Of a stretch of DNA of 64,000 nt, positions 27,101-39,100 are shown piece after piece. The notes below the pieces were generated by a model. That model made no database searches. It had not been told where the DNA came from and saw only the letters and a list, made by a program, of their open reading frames with translations. Where the stretch lies: the NCBI RefSeq assembly GCF_028769735.1, contig NC_088171.1:128977533-129041532 (forward strand). The letters are read 5' to 3'. Every line of letters starts with the position of its first letter. The stretch's first letter is position 1. Both the position numbers and the translations under genes were made by a program. The DNA comes from Zonotrichia leucophrys gambelii (taxonomy: Eukaryota; Chordata; Aves; Passeriformes; Passerellidae).

Positions 27101-30100
27101 AAATTACTGTTTTTTTCTGGGAAAGTTGCTATGAAACTCTCTAATAAATACTCTTTTTTGGTTTGCATAAAGCTATCTGGCAGACTGTATAGATTTAAGA
27201 TTCTTCTGTTATTGTAACTACATTCATAAAACTGCAAAACTGCATATTGTACTAGAAAACTTTAAATAGAAATGTTAAATGTATTTGGCCTCTTATGATG
27301 TAAGTGAAATTTCTCTAGCATTTTCATAGTGCAAAAAACTGTAAGCCTTTATTTCTAGCTTATTTTATGTTTAGTGATTCTAAAGTACATATTCTTGAAA
27401 GAGTTAATATGTTGAATGTTGCATGTCAGGACTATGTTTTTAATCTGTGTGAGTAGATTAAACTGCTGTTAGTTGCATCCTGAAGGGTCTTTACTAGAGA
27501 GTGGCTTACTTTTATCCCACTGGTGTGACCCAATTGCATACCAGTTCTCCTTCTTCCCTTAGAGAGAGACTCTGAGCTGTTGCGTGAACGTGAGTCCGTT
27601 TTACGTTTGCGTGAGCGAAGGTGGCTTGATGGAGCCTCATTTGATAATGAAAGAGGCTCAACAAGTAAGGAAGGGGAACCAAACCTGGACAAGAAGAATA
27701 CACCTGTTCAAAGTCCTGTTTCTTTAGGAGAAGACTTGCAGTGGTGGCCAGATAAGGTATGGAATTCTTTAATCTATTATTTGTATGCTGAACAATTGAT
27801 CTGTTTATTTTTTTTTCTGAATAAATACTGTGAGTTGCCTTTTTGACTATGACATTTTAGTTTTGTGAGATAATGTAATAAAGCATATTCCTTATTATGC
27901 ACATAGTTAAATTACACATAATTATTGACACCCTTCTAACTGCCCTTCTGTTACTACTGTTTTAATTTTCTTCTCTGTGTATTTTCAAGATATTGCTGTA
28001 GATCATAAGGCTTAGGGTTTTCTGTTTCTTTCTTATATTTATTTAGGTGCTCAAAGCATTGGCAGTAGGGAACTCATGAAACAATCTAAACCATGCTTCA
28101 TCAAAGAAATGTTTTTTGTTAAGCATTATTATTCCTAGAGATACTTTCAGTTTGAGTGGATTGGGCTTTTAAACTACAGTAGTAAAAATTTGCATTTAGT
28201 TGCAATTGTGTTTTGAGTTTATCAGTAACTTGGTTGCTCCTTCAAAGTCTTTTGGCTTTGATTAGCTGTTTTTCTTTATAACCTTAATTCCATTTTCAAG
28301 GCAAGAAATAATAACTGCAGGAGATAAAAGTAGTAGAAACACCAGCTGTATGTTGGTAGTTGAATACCTGTGGTCATTGTCTTTGTGAACTACCTAAATG
28401 TTTGGGGAGATGAGTATTTAAAAACCTAAATAAAATAAAACCCAAACCAACTAACCAAACCAAAGAGCTTCCTCAGAATGGAAGTGATCAACTATGTTTA
28501 GTAGACCAAATTTTATTGACTTGCTCTAGTGTTCCCATTTCTGTCTGTCCATGGGATCTGTGAGGTTCCTTTTTTGATCTGTCACACTTTCTTTCTCTGT
28601 CTCTGTTCATTTCGGACTAAATCTAGATAGAAAGCTTGAAAACAGAGGTGAATATAGAGGCTTATTTCTGCTAACAGCAGCAAGACTTCAGATGCAATTG
28701 TCTTCTTCTGGGCATTCAGACTGCGAAATTAAGAGACCTAAAAAGAATGTTTGTCTAGTAGTTGCTCTTTACCAGATCTTTTATGTCTAAAGTGTTTTTC
28801 CTTTGTTTTGGGTTTGTTGTTGGCTTGGTTTTGTTTTGTTTTTCTTTATCTAGTAACATTGAACTTCTCTGTCAGTGAAAGTTGGCAGCTTTCGTCCCCC
28901 TAGCTTAGAATGAGAAAATCTAGCTTGTTAGAGAGACATTCCAGGAATTTAACATCAATGAATAAACGTAGTTTAGATTTGGAATACTGACTCATCATCT
29001 TTGTTTTGGTAACGTTACTATGGCCGTTGTTACCAGTGTGGGTTTTTTTGTTTGTTTTGCTGTGATATCTGACTGTATTCCTGTGCACTTTGTGTACTGA
29101 ACTGCTTCCCACTTACCTGTTTGCATATGCACTCATATAAACCCCAGCTTCTGGGCTTCCAGATAAATCAAGGTGTCTAACTGGAAAGGCTTTCCATTTG
29201 TATTCAAAAGTAATTTAATTTTGCATCATTTCTTTCAGTTGAACATTCATAAGAAATGGTTCTGTGTCTTCTCCTGCTGTAAATCCAGTATGAATTTTTG
29301 TTGGTAGTATTTTTCAACAGAAATTCTTCAAGGGGAAAGTCCTGGGAGAGATGGTTTAGCAGAGAGATCAGTTCAGATGTCTCTTCCACTTTGGAAAAAT
29401 GAAGGCACAAAGGAAACCACTACAAAAGAAGCAGTCATGTTTGCAAATATTTTTTCCTTTGTTTTTCATTATTTGGACCTTTAGCATTTGGGACAGAAGT
29501 CTGTAGAAGGCTGTGATGAGGGTGGTTAACTTTTGTTTGCGGGAGGTGAAGTACCAACCTGGAAGGCACGGGTGAAACTTTTAGAAAGCTGATAGTGCTC
29601 CCAAGTGCATCAGTTTCACCAGCAATCTGAGACTGACAGTGTATAGACATGTTGCTCTGGTACTGCATTTTCTCCACCAAATAAACATCATCAACTGCTC
29701 AGGAATCCAAATCAGTGAGTACATTCTTCTGATATTTCAAATATCAGAATATTTGTTACTCTGTAGCACTGTCAGTTTGCACTTGCACTGTATCAACCTT
29801 GTGCCACATGTATGGGTAGTGTAGTAAAGGCAAGTATGGCTGGGCTTTCTTTTCCTGCTTGACTGTAATTTAGGTGCAAACCAAGCCTTTAGTTTTTTCA
29901 AGTAGGTGCATTCTGCTTGAGATACTAAGATTTTGCCAGTAGTCTGCATCATCTTCATGTGTGTTAATTTCTCTGGTCTGAAATCAGAATTTGTTGAACA
30001 CGAGTCTCAGGTTTACAGAAACAGAGCTGTTGTGTTGTTTGTGCATCTCTGGGCAGTTGGTTGAATGGCCCTCTAGAGGTGAATGCAGCATTGATCCTGA

Positions 30101-33100
30101 AGCACTTAGGTCACAACTGCTAGTATTTTGATGGAAGGGAATGAAAAAATTTCATTGGCAGGTCTCTCTAGTATTCAGCTTCTGGTACAAAGCTGTTTGT
30201 TTTTAAAAGATCTGTTAGCAAGATGAAAAGTCAAAATGAGAGTGTCTTGGAGCAAAAATTAATTGCCTTCCATACTTAATTGTGAGGCATTAGGCCAGCT
30301 AACTTCTGAAGATTCATCTATGCTGATGAAGTCTAATGCATCTCATTAGACTACAGTAGGTTCTGATGACAGTTCTTTCTCAGAATGTGCAATGTTTATG
30401 TCATAGCATGTATTAATAATCATGATGTGGATTAGAAGTTGTGTTACTTCTTTGCTATGTTGGTAGATGCCCTCCCAGAACAAAATAGTTCTCTAATGAT
30501 TTAACCAATTATAGAGACTCTTCTCAGGGTATAAAAGAAAATTGCTTGTGATTGCTTCTGTCCTTTCCTCCTGCTGCTTTTCTTTTTTCCAGAAATACTG
30601 GTGAGCATTTGGTAAGAGCTGTACTGAATGAATCCTGTGTCACTCAAGGACACATTCACACCTTTTGGAATGTGCATTCTGGGCATGAAAACTGTAAAAA
30701 AATAGTGTAAATCCAGCCTTACAAAACTAAAAGTGTTTCCACTTTTAAACTTCTGTGGTGAAAAGTCTGCTAATTTAGAGGACAGGTAAATGTACTAGAT
30801 AGTGGGACTTTTTAAATAGCTGACTGAGTTCAGTTTCCCCTCAGATGGCTGAAGTACTTAAATGTGGTGAATTGTAACCTGTGAGTCAGTTAAAGATACT
30901 GATCTGGGGAGATAACCACTGCAGAGAAGACCAGATATCATCTTTCAGATCTGTAGCTGTAGAAGACAGCATTTGATTTTATGCTAGTTTAGGTTGGGTT
31001 TTTAAAAAAATTTTTGTGGAGCTGTAAGTGGAAGAAAAATTTGAGTTATTAGTAGTAAGGAACTTCAGAAAGAGCATGTTTGTCCTATAGCTGCACTTGC
31101 TGAGGAGCAGTGAAATGTTACAAATGTTTCTCGGTAAACAGAATTTAATATTTTGTGAAATCATTCCAATTCTCTGTAGCTTGAGATCGGTTTCAATGCA
31201 AAGAGGAACAGGAATTTGCAGAGGTGAGGTTGTAACATTGTAGAGTTGCCTTGATACAAAACCCAATCCCAGAGGGAGGAAATCAGACCGGTGAGGTCCC
31301 CGTAGGTACAGGATGAAGCAAATGAACAAACTGATGCCATATACATAGTAGGAAGATACCAGCTGAGTTTTGATAAAATATTAAAAAGGAGGAAAGGGCA
31401 AGAGGAATAGCCAATAATTAGAAACTTCCCCAGCATGTCAGGTTATAATGATGCATTATTGAGATATAGCATACTGATTTTTTAAAAACTTGATGTTGTT
31501 TGCAGTTACTTACTTTCGGAAGTGAAAGATAAGAGTTAATTGACAAAGCAGTGAATTTGATAATTGATTTCTTGGGTAGCTTGGAAGATACTTTCCTGAC
31601 TATACTTAGCAATGAAGTAGTGGAATTATGTTGCTTTTTTGTTAATTTCGAACAGCCAGAATTTCCAGCAGAATTTTTTTTCAATGTTGCAAGTCAAGAG
31701 ATCTTCTCATCTCTAATTTTATGGGCTGTGTTGTGTTCTCAAAGCACCATGTAAGCTCTTAAAAAACTGTCCAAGTTAATTGCCATGTATATGCTATTGA
31801 TAAAGGTCTTGGAAATAATAGCTTTCTATATTCCCTCACTTCATCAGAAACAATGGTGTTTTGTGTGAGGGGGCATGATGATCTTGAGACAGTCTGGATA
31901 TATCTTTATTTTCAGGTTCAGCATTCGTGTATGCTCTGAAAAAAAACCAATTTCAAGTTCATATTTTGCATTTATAGATATGTTTATAATATCATTGTCT
32001 TAGATTTTGTATTTCTGTGTTTGTAGGATGGAACAAAGTTTATTTCTATTGGAGCTCTATATTCTGAGCTCGTAGCAGTTAGCAGTAAAGGAGAACTCTA
32101 CCAGTGGAAATGGAGTGAATCAGAGCCTTACAGAAATGCACAGGTACTGTATAGCTTTAAATATTCCCCTTCAGAATGATTTATATGCTTTGAATATCTA
32201 AAATACTTTTTTGTTTCTAAAGAATCCTTCACTACATCATCCACGAGCTATGTTCTTGGGGTTAACCAATGAAAAGATTGTGCTCCTTTCTGCAAATAGT
32301 ATTAGAGCAACTGTTGCCACGGAAAATAACAAGGTATGAAATGTTTGCTGGTTGCTGAATTTTTTCATGCTTGCAGTATATTGTAGAGAAGTTGTTTCTT
32401 CAGCTTCATCTGCACCAGAAAGTACTCAATTCATTTGCTCATTCCTTTCCTTTCCTGCCCATGAAATGCAAAAAGTTTTAAAAAAAGCTATCTGTCAGAT
32501 TTAGAGCTGAAACAGTGAAAAGGTTGCCTGATGATATGAAGCACTTGACTTTTTGCTCTTACAGTAGAAACTGACTCTGGTTTGAGAATAGAGAAGCTTG
32601 TTAATGTTCTGTAGAGATTTAGTAGAAAAACTAAGGACATTGAAGCTTTCAGTGATGTAAAGTAAGTTAGCTAAATGTGCTTTTCAGCCCAGTTAGAGTG
32701 AACTTGAAATTGATTTGGTAAAGACACCCACACATCCATATACTTTGACAGGTTTCTCCTTTGTTTTCAACCTTTTTTGTTAAGGTTGAGGACTGGAAAT
32801 AGAGGGGAAAACTAATCTGGAAAGCTTTCTTCTGGGGAAAGAAAGATGGTAGGGGATAAATTTCTGAAGGGTATAATTGTTTCTTTGTTTTGTGATACCT
32901 TTTTTCCCCCCATTCCAAACCCAATAAATATTACATTAAAGATGCAACTGATGTGCAACTTTTCTTTTTCTTTTTTTTTTCCCCCCTCTACCTTGTCTGT
33001 TCCTTTCTTTCCCTCTCCCCTAGGTTGCTACATGGGTAGATGAAACTTTAAGCTCCGTAGCCTCTAAATTAGAACACACTGCACAGACATACTCAGAGCT

Positions 33101-36100
33101 TCAGGGAGAACGGATTGTTTCTTTACATTGTTGTGCTCTTTACACGTGTGCTCAGCTAGAGAACAACTTGTATTGGTGGTAAGTGAATACTTGGGTTGTG
33201 TACAACAGTGTGGATGCTCTGGATGTCTTCATGTCTCTGGCTCTGAGAAGTGTTGCAAAACTGCTGAGCCACCATTGTTCTTTGGTTCCCTTTATAAAAT
33301 ATATTTATTCTCTTTTTTAATGCCTAAAGCTTCCAATTATAACATCTTTAACAGAATAAGGTCATTCTTTTAGGAGATGTGTGTAAGTGCTTTAGCATTC
33401 AGATGTATCAGTACTACACAGGATCAGAGAGTAATCTCTGTGCCTTTTGGGTCATTCAGATTATAAATATGGAACAAACGTACCCACATATGAGGTCGAT
33501 GTTCCTCTGTCTGGCTCTGTTAGAAGATTTGGCCTGTTAGTTTGTGGTCTAAATCTTAAAGAAGGGAGAAATAACATCAAATGCTCCCTCTGGAGTTTGT
33601 TGTTAAAGTATAACCCTTTCAGACCCTTTCATAAAATATGAAATGTTAGTTAAAACATTTTAACTAATAGCTTCACGATTAAGAAGCTTACACCAAAGAA
33701 CCACAGACAAAACAAAGCAGAAAATGAGCCCTCAAAAATAATACTTCCAAAGGGCTCTGAAATGAGTTTCTAATTTAAGGGAATTAATTGAGTAATACTA
33801 ATGCATTGTCAGCATGCATTATTTTTCAGTGTGTCAGGAGTCATTGCATTATGTATCATGCTTAAAGTTCAAGTGGCTTTGAGGCATGGATGAGCTCAAT
33901 ACTCAATGATAAGCTGGAAATGAGAGCATTGAAAATTAATTGTATGAAACAGCTTTCTCATTAAATTCTACTAACTCTGGAAAATATTTAAGTAGACTTG
34001 AAGCTATACTTACACACTTCTGGTTCTTGGCTCTTTCATTATTCCATGGCTGACATGGCACACTTTAATTACTCTTTGTAGAGATACTGCTAAACTGTAG
34101 CATTGGAGATACTTGGCTATTGAACCTTCTATACTTATTGGAATAATCTGTGCCAAGTACAATAATACTTACTAGTGTTTACATGCAGTCTTTGGAAGCA
34201 GTTTATGATGTAATGTGTCCTTTTTGTGGTTGAATGTCAGCCGTGGTGATTTTATGTTACCAGATTGTTGCAGACAGAAGCTTTTGTTACTATTGATACC
34301 CTGAGTTACAGTGATCTGTAGTACATGAGACAGGATTTCAATTTTCACTGTTTCACAGGGCTGATGCTTTTTACATTTTACTTAACATGAAGGAGCTTCT
34401 TGAATCAAAGCTTCTAACTGCATAAGCCACTGATTGAAACATGAAGTATCAAAATAATAAGTATGCTTAGCTGTGTATGCAGGCATGATTTTCAGCTAAA
34501 CCAAGCAGATCCAATTACAAAACAAGTGGGGTTTTCCCCCACCTCTTGCAGTGGAAGTTGTAAGAGCCCCAGACACCTTCAGCCATGTACCCAGAGAGGA
34601 AGTGAGGCTTTTAGAATTTAGAAACAAAAATCATGTTCCCCAGAGGTTGCAAATTCTGGAAATTATCACTATTTATGGGAAAGATATCCTTAAGTTCATC
34701 TTGAAAGCTGTGACTGGAGTATACCACTTGTAACAGAGGTTTTGCAGCACTTCAGACTGGAAGGAAAGACATTTGACAATGAAATAAATCATGTGCTCTG
34801 CCTCCTCCTCTGTGTAAATTGGGGTAGTCAAGATGAATTCGGAAAGTTGGGGTACATATGGAAACAGATGGCATTTCTGCAGTGCTTTGAGATTTTGGAG
34901 AAGGTGGCGCACACACTTGAATGTTTGCTCATGATTACATTAAGCAGAAGGAATAAACTGTTCAAAGTTCTGAACAAAGCTTTTCTTTCACAGCCTTTTA
35001 AAAATAACATGCATTTTTCCACAGGGGTGTAGTTCCTTTCAGCCAAAGGAAGAAAATGCTAGAAAAGGCCAGAGCGAAAAATAAAAAGCCGAAGTCTAGT
35101 GCTGGTATCTCCTCTATGCCAAACATAACTGTTGGAACCCAGGCAAGTACAGCTGTCACCAGTGGCACTCATGCTATATGCTGAGCTTACAACGTGCTCT
35201 TAAAAAAAACACAACAAAAGTTATTAGCACAAAAAGTTATGCACTAAAGTGATAGCAATAATGGGAAAATAAACTAGTATGTTTGAATTATATGGCTGTA
35301 AATGGCTGTGTCCTATTACTATTGTTGCTGTTCTACAAGTGTGACTCTTGCTGCGCAGAAGAACAAGCTGTACTCATGCAAAGTACTTCTATTTTAACTT
35401 ACCTACTGATACTATATTGTGAGAGAAAGTAAGTATAGAAATGCAATTCCCTGTAGAACAAAAGGCTTTGTAAATGATGAGGCATTTAAATGCCTGCAGT
35501 ATTAATAACTGGGTTTGATTTATTTATGCAGTGTGACAGACCTTTGGTTTGAAGCCTTTACCAAAAAGACTAATAACTGATACAGAGGATTTTTTTTTGA
35601 TAAGTACTAGAACTAATATTGAGACAAAGCAGCCCTTTCCCAGGGAGCACATTTCTTTTGATTGCAGAGCCATTCTAATTGACACTGTGATGAGTCTCTG
35701 TTATTGGATTGATTGTTCCTTTTGTAGTTGAGCATCTATATATTGTATGTTAAACAGTTTCAATGCTAAAGCTGTTGCCTTCAGCTGTGAATTTCACAAC
35801 AGCTTCTTTTTTCATACATAATGCTGACTTTTCCTCTTCACCATAATTGTTCCATAAGTTTTCTATTTTGACTGCTGCATATGCCAATGAGAAAATAAGG
35901 TACATATGATTTCCCTCAGTAGAATTCATTTTTCTCATAGAAATTAATATTTCTATCTCTAGGTATGTTTAAGAAATAACCCTCTCTATCATGCTGGAGC
36001 AGTTGCTTTTTCAATCAGTGCTGGAATTCCTAAAGTTGGTGTGCTAATGGAATCTGTTTGGAACATGAATGACAGCTGTCGGTTTCAGCTTCGGTCCCCT

Positions 36101-39100
36101 GAGAGCCTGAAAAACATGGAGAAGGCCAGCAAAACTACCGAGGCCAAGTAAGTGTGGAGACCATGGGCACATAGACAGAGATTGTTCATGTGGTGCTCTT
36201 CTGAACTGGGGAGCAATAATGGAAAAGGAGGGCCAGACTTTGGTAATTTTGAAGATTTTGTGATCTTTATGAGGTATTAGGTTTCTTGTAAACTTGGCTA
36301 GATGTGCAGAAAGGCTCACTGCAGGAAAGGTGTCTCACTTCTGTGAAAGCACTATGTGCATGTGAAATGCAGGAGGAGTATTTCATGGAGGCCTCCCTAC
36401 AGTGTTTCAAATGAAGGCCTCCCTACAGTGTTTCATAAGGTTTCCAAGATTTTATATTTTAATAGCTGAAAATGGAACCAGCTGTTTCCTGGCTCTTCAT
36501 GAGATTAAACAGATCTCTTTCAGCCCCTCCATAGCTTAAAAAAAAAAATCTTTTGAGTTAACAGTGCCATTTACATGTTTCTTAAAACAGATTTAAGCAA
36601 TTTCAATTAAAGCTTGAGAATGTTTAGCAGCTCTGGAGTTTCAGGTTTCTGTATAAAGCTAATAAAAAAGCTCAAATGAAGCTCATCATGCTTATTTTCT
36701 GTAATAGTGTGTCTATGCTCAGTTAATGTTAAAAAGCTAATCCCTGATTAAAAGCAGCATTGTACCATCCCCAGCTTCAAGGTCTTCAAGGCCTTGTCAG
36801 TTGGGATGGTTGTTTGCAAGTGTGGAGTTACTTCTTTAAGGTATTTTTAAAGGAACAATGCTGGGATACCCTGGTGCTTTGTCCACTGTCACAGAAAAAA
36901 TTCCACTTTTTTTCTTTTTTCATTTCTGAGTGCTAACTTTTGTTCTAGACCTGAAAGCAAACAGGAACCAGTGAAAACTGAGATGGGTCCTCCACCGTCC
37001 CCAGCTTCCACTTGTAGTGATGCATCTTCAATAGCAAGCAGTGCATCAATGCCATATAGTAAGTAATGTGTAGCTCAGAGTAAACTTAAATAATTATGTA
37101 GATAAGAAGTTTCCATAAAAGGCAATTCTACAGTGATTCTGTACTAATTTCAGAATCCTTTGGTCTTTCAGTCTGTACTGCTGTGTAGGTGAAGGCTTTT
37201 GTAATAGACTTTGAATGATCTGTGAATTGTCAGTGTTAAATAAATGTATAAGCAGTGACTCCTTGATCTAAGGTGTGTCTGTGCAAGCGTAACAGAATCA
37301 AAAGGATCTTTCAGGAGGTGATGAAGAGGAAATACTAAAGATAAATTTATTTTTAGTTGCAATGTGATAATGAGTTTCTTTGCAGCCAGGAAGTTGAACT
37401 TGTTTTGGAAAACTTCTTTAAAGATTAAGCTGCTGTCGAACAGCTTGCCTTGTTGTTGAAAGTCAGTGCAGAAAGAAGTAGTTTGTATCTATAACAGAAA
37501 ATGTCTAAAAGGAGACATTCTTTACTAGCATCCAAAAGCAGTCAGGGAGGTTTCATAGTACAAGTTGTGCTTAAAAACCTGAAAGGCTACATGTGAATTT
37601 GTGCAACTGGACTCCTTTAAGCATTTCTTTCTCTCAATTTAAACACATAAATAGATAAAATGCAATTACAATGTCATCATTTGAAGAAATCTTCTCTCTA
37701 CAGCTTATTCTTCTAATTGTTCACAAGCTGCAGTTTTAAGCAGCATTGACCTAATGACTCAAATGGCCTTGTCAGTGACTGAGAATCTCATCTGCTTAGA
37801 TCTGCAGTACTCACTTATTTTACTAGAAATCTTCTACTATTGATTTCTTTTGCAGTTCATTTAGCTGTAATTTTCCACTGACTACAACTTTGCTTGGGCT
37901 TTTGAATTAGTGCTTGGAATTAACTGTGCAATTAGCTTAGAAGTTCTCTGCTTCTTACTTTAAATATGTTGGTAGTATTAATTACACTATATACACAACT
38001 TGGAAGATTAAAGGTTCTTTTCAGTGTTTATTTAGCCATGTTATGTATTTAGATTTGATTCTGAGTGTTATACAGTTGCTGTTCAGATAAAGTCTGCAGC
38101 AAATCTAACTGTACTGCAATTGCCATTAGCCCAAATAGCTATTTTCTGCCTCATTTGCTGTTCTTCTAGAAGTTTACCAAGTAATCCATATGTGGTAGGC
38201 AAGCAGACTTTTTGTGAGGTTGATACAAAGCACTGTAGCAGGGGTGACTGAATGTTCTCAGTGTCAGCCATTTCACTTACAGCATGAGTATGTGTGAGCC
38301 CTGCCAGAACGGAGCTTGTTCCTTGTATTTTAATTTTTTGTATTCTAGTTACTGTATTATTTAAGATTTTAAAAAAATACTGTACTCTAATCACTTTTCT
38401 TAAATATCTTGAAAATTGCTTTGCTTAATATATAGGCTTTATTAGTTTCCAAATCCATAGAAAAACATGAAAGTGACATGATATCCTTGTTAGGTAGCTC
38501 TGACTCCTAAAGTTGTATTCTTATTAACCTCTTGTTAATATCTACATTTGACTGCTGATAATCTTTTTGGGGGAAAGGTTTGGTGTTTACTGAACATTGC
38601 ATTTTGATGCTTTGATGGATTATATCAAGTCTTTCTTTTTGGTGCTAACTTTTCTGTGTCAGAGCGGCGACGATCTACTCCTGCCCCAAAAGAGGAGGAG
38701 AAAGTGAATGAAGAACAGTGGTCTCTGAGGGAAGTTGTATTTGTGGAAGATGTTAAGAATGTTCCTGTTGGCAAGGTTTGTCTAAAATACACTGCCTCAC
38801 TGTTTTGGGGAGGGGGGAAGAAAGGGTTTTTCTTTTAAGTAAGCTAACTGTTAGAAAAAAAGCATGCTTGAGAATGTTTCTGATGAGTATGATTTTAGCT
38901 GTGTTTATATTTGTCCATTATGGAATGATAATAATAGAGCGGGTGTGTTGTGAGTAAAAGGTGATAAATCTTAAAAAATTCTTGTATTTTAAGTTGAACC
39001 ACAATATTACAAAAAACAGACGTGGTTTTATCCAAAATACTATTTTGTTGTCTTGAGAAATAACTCCCACATGTCCAGTGATACTGTGAAGGGTTCCACC

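Larger units (their letters stand above)
27757..32026 (+). other. UBR5: UBR5 intron 9
   Basis: 4,270 bp. It contains an A/C-rich tract at 28420-28466 and a 23-bp near-palindrome at 29727-29749. Nothing else is recognised. Confidence 0.8.
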
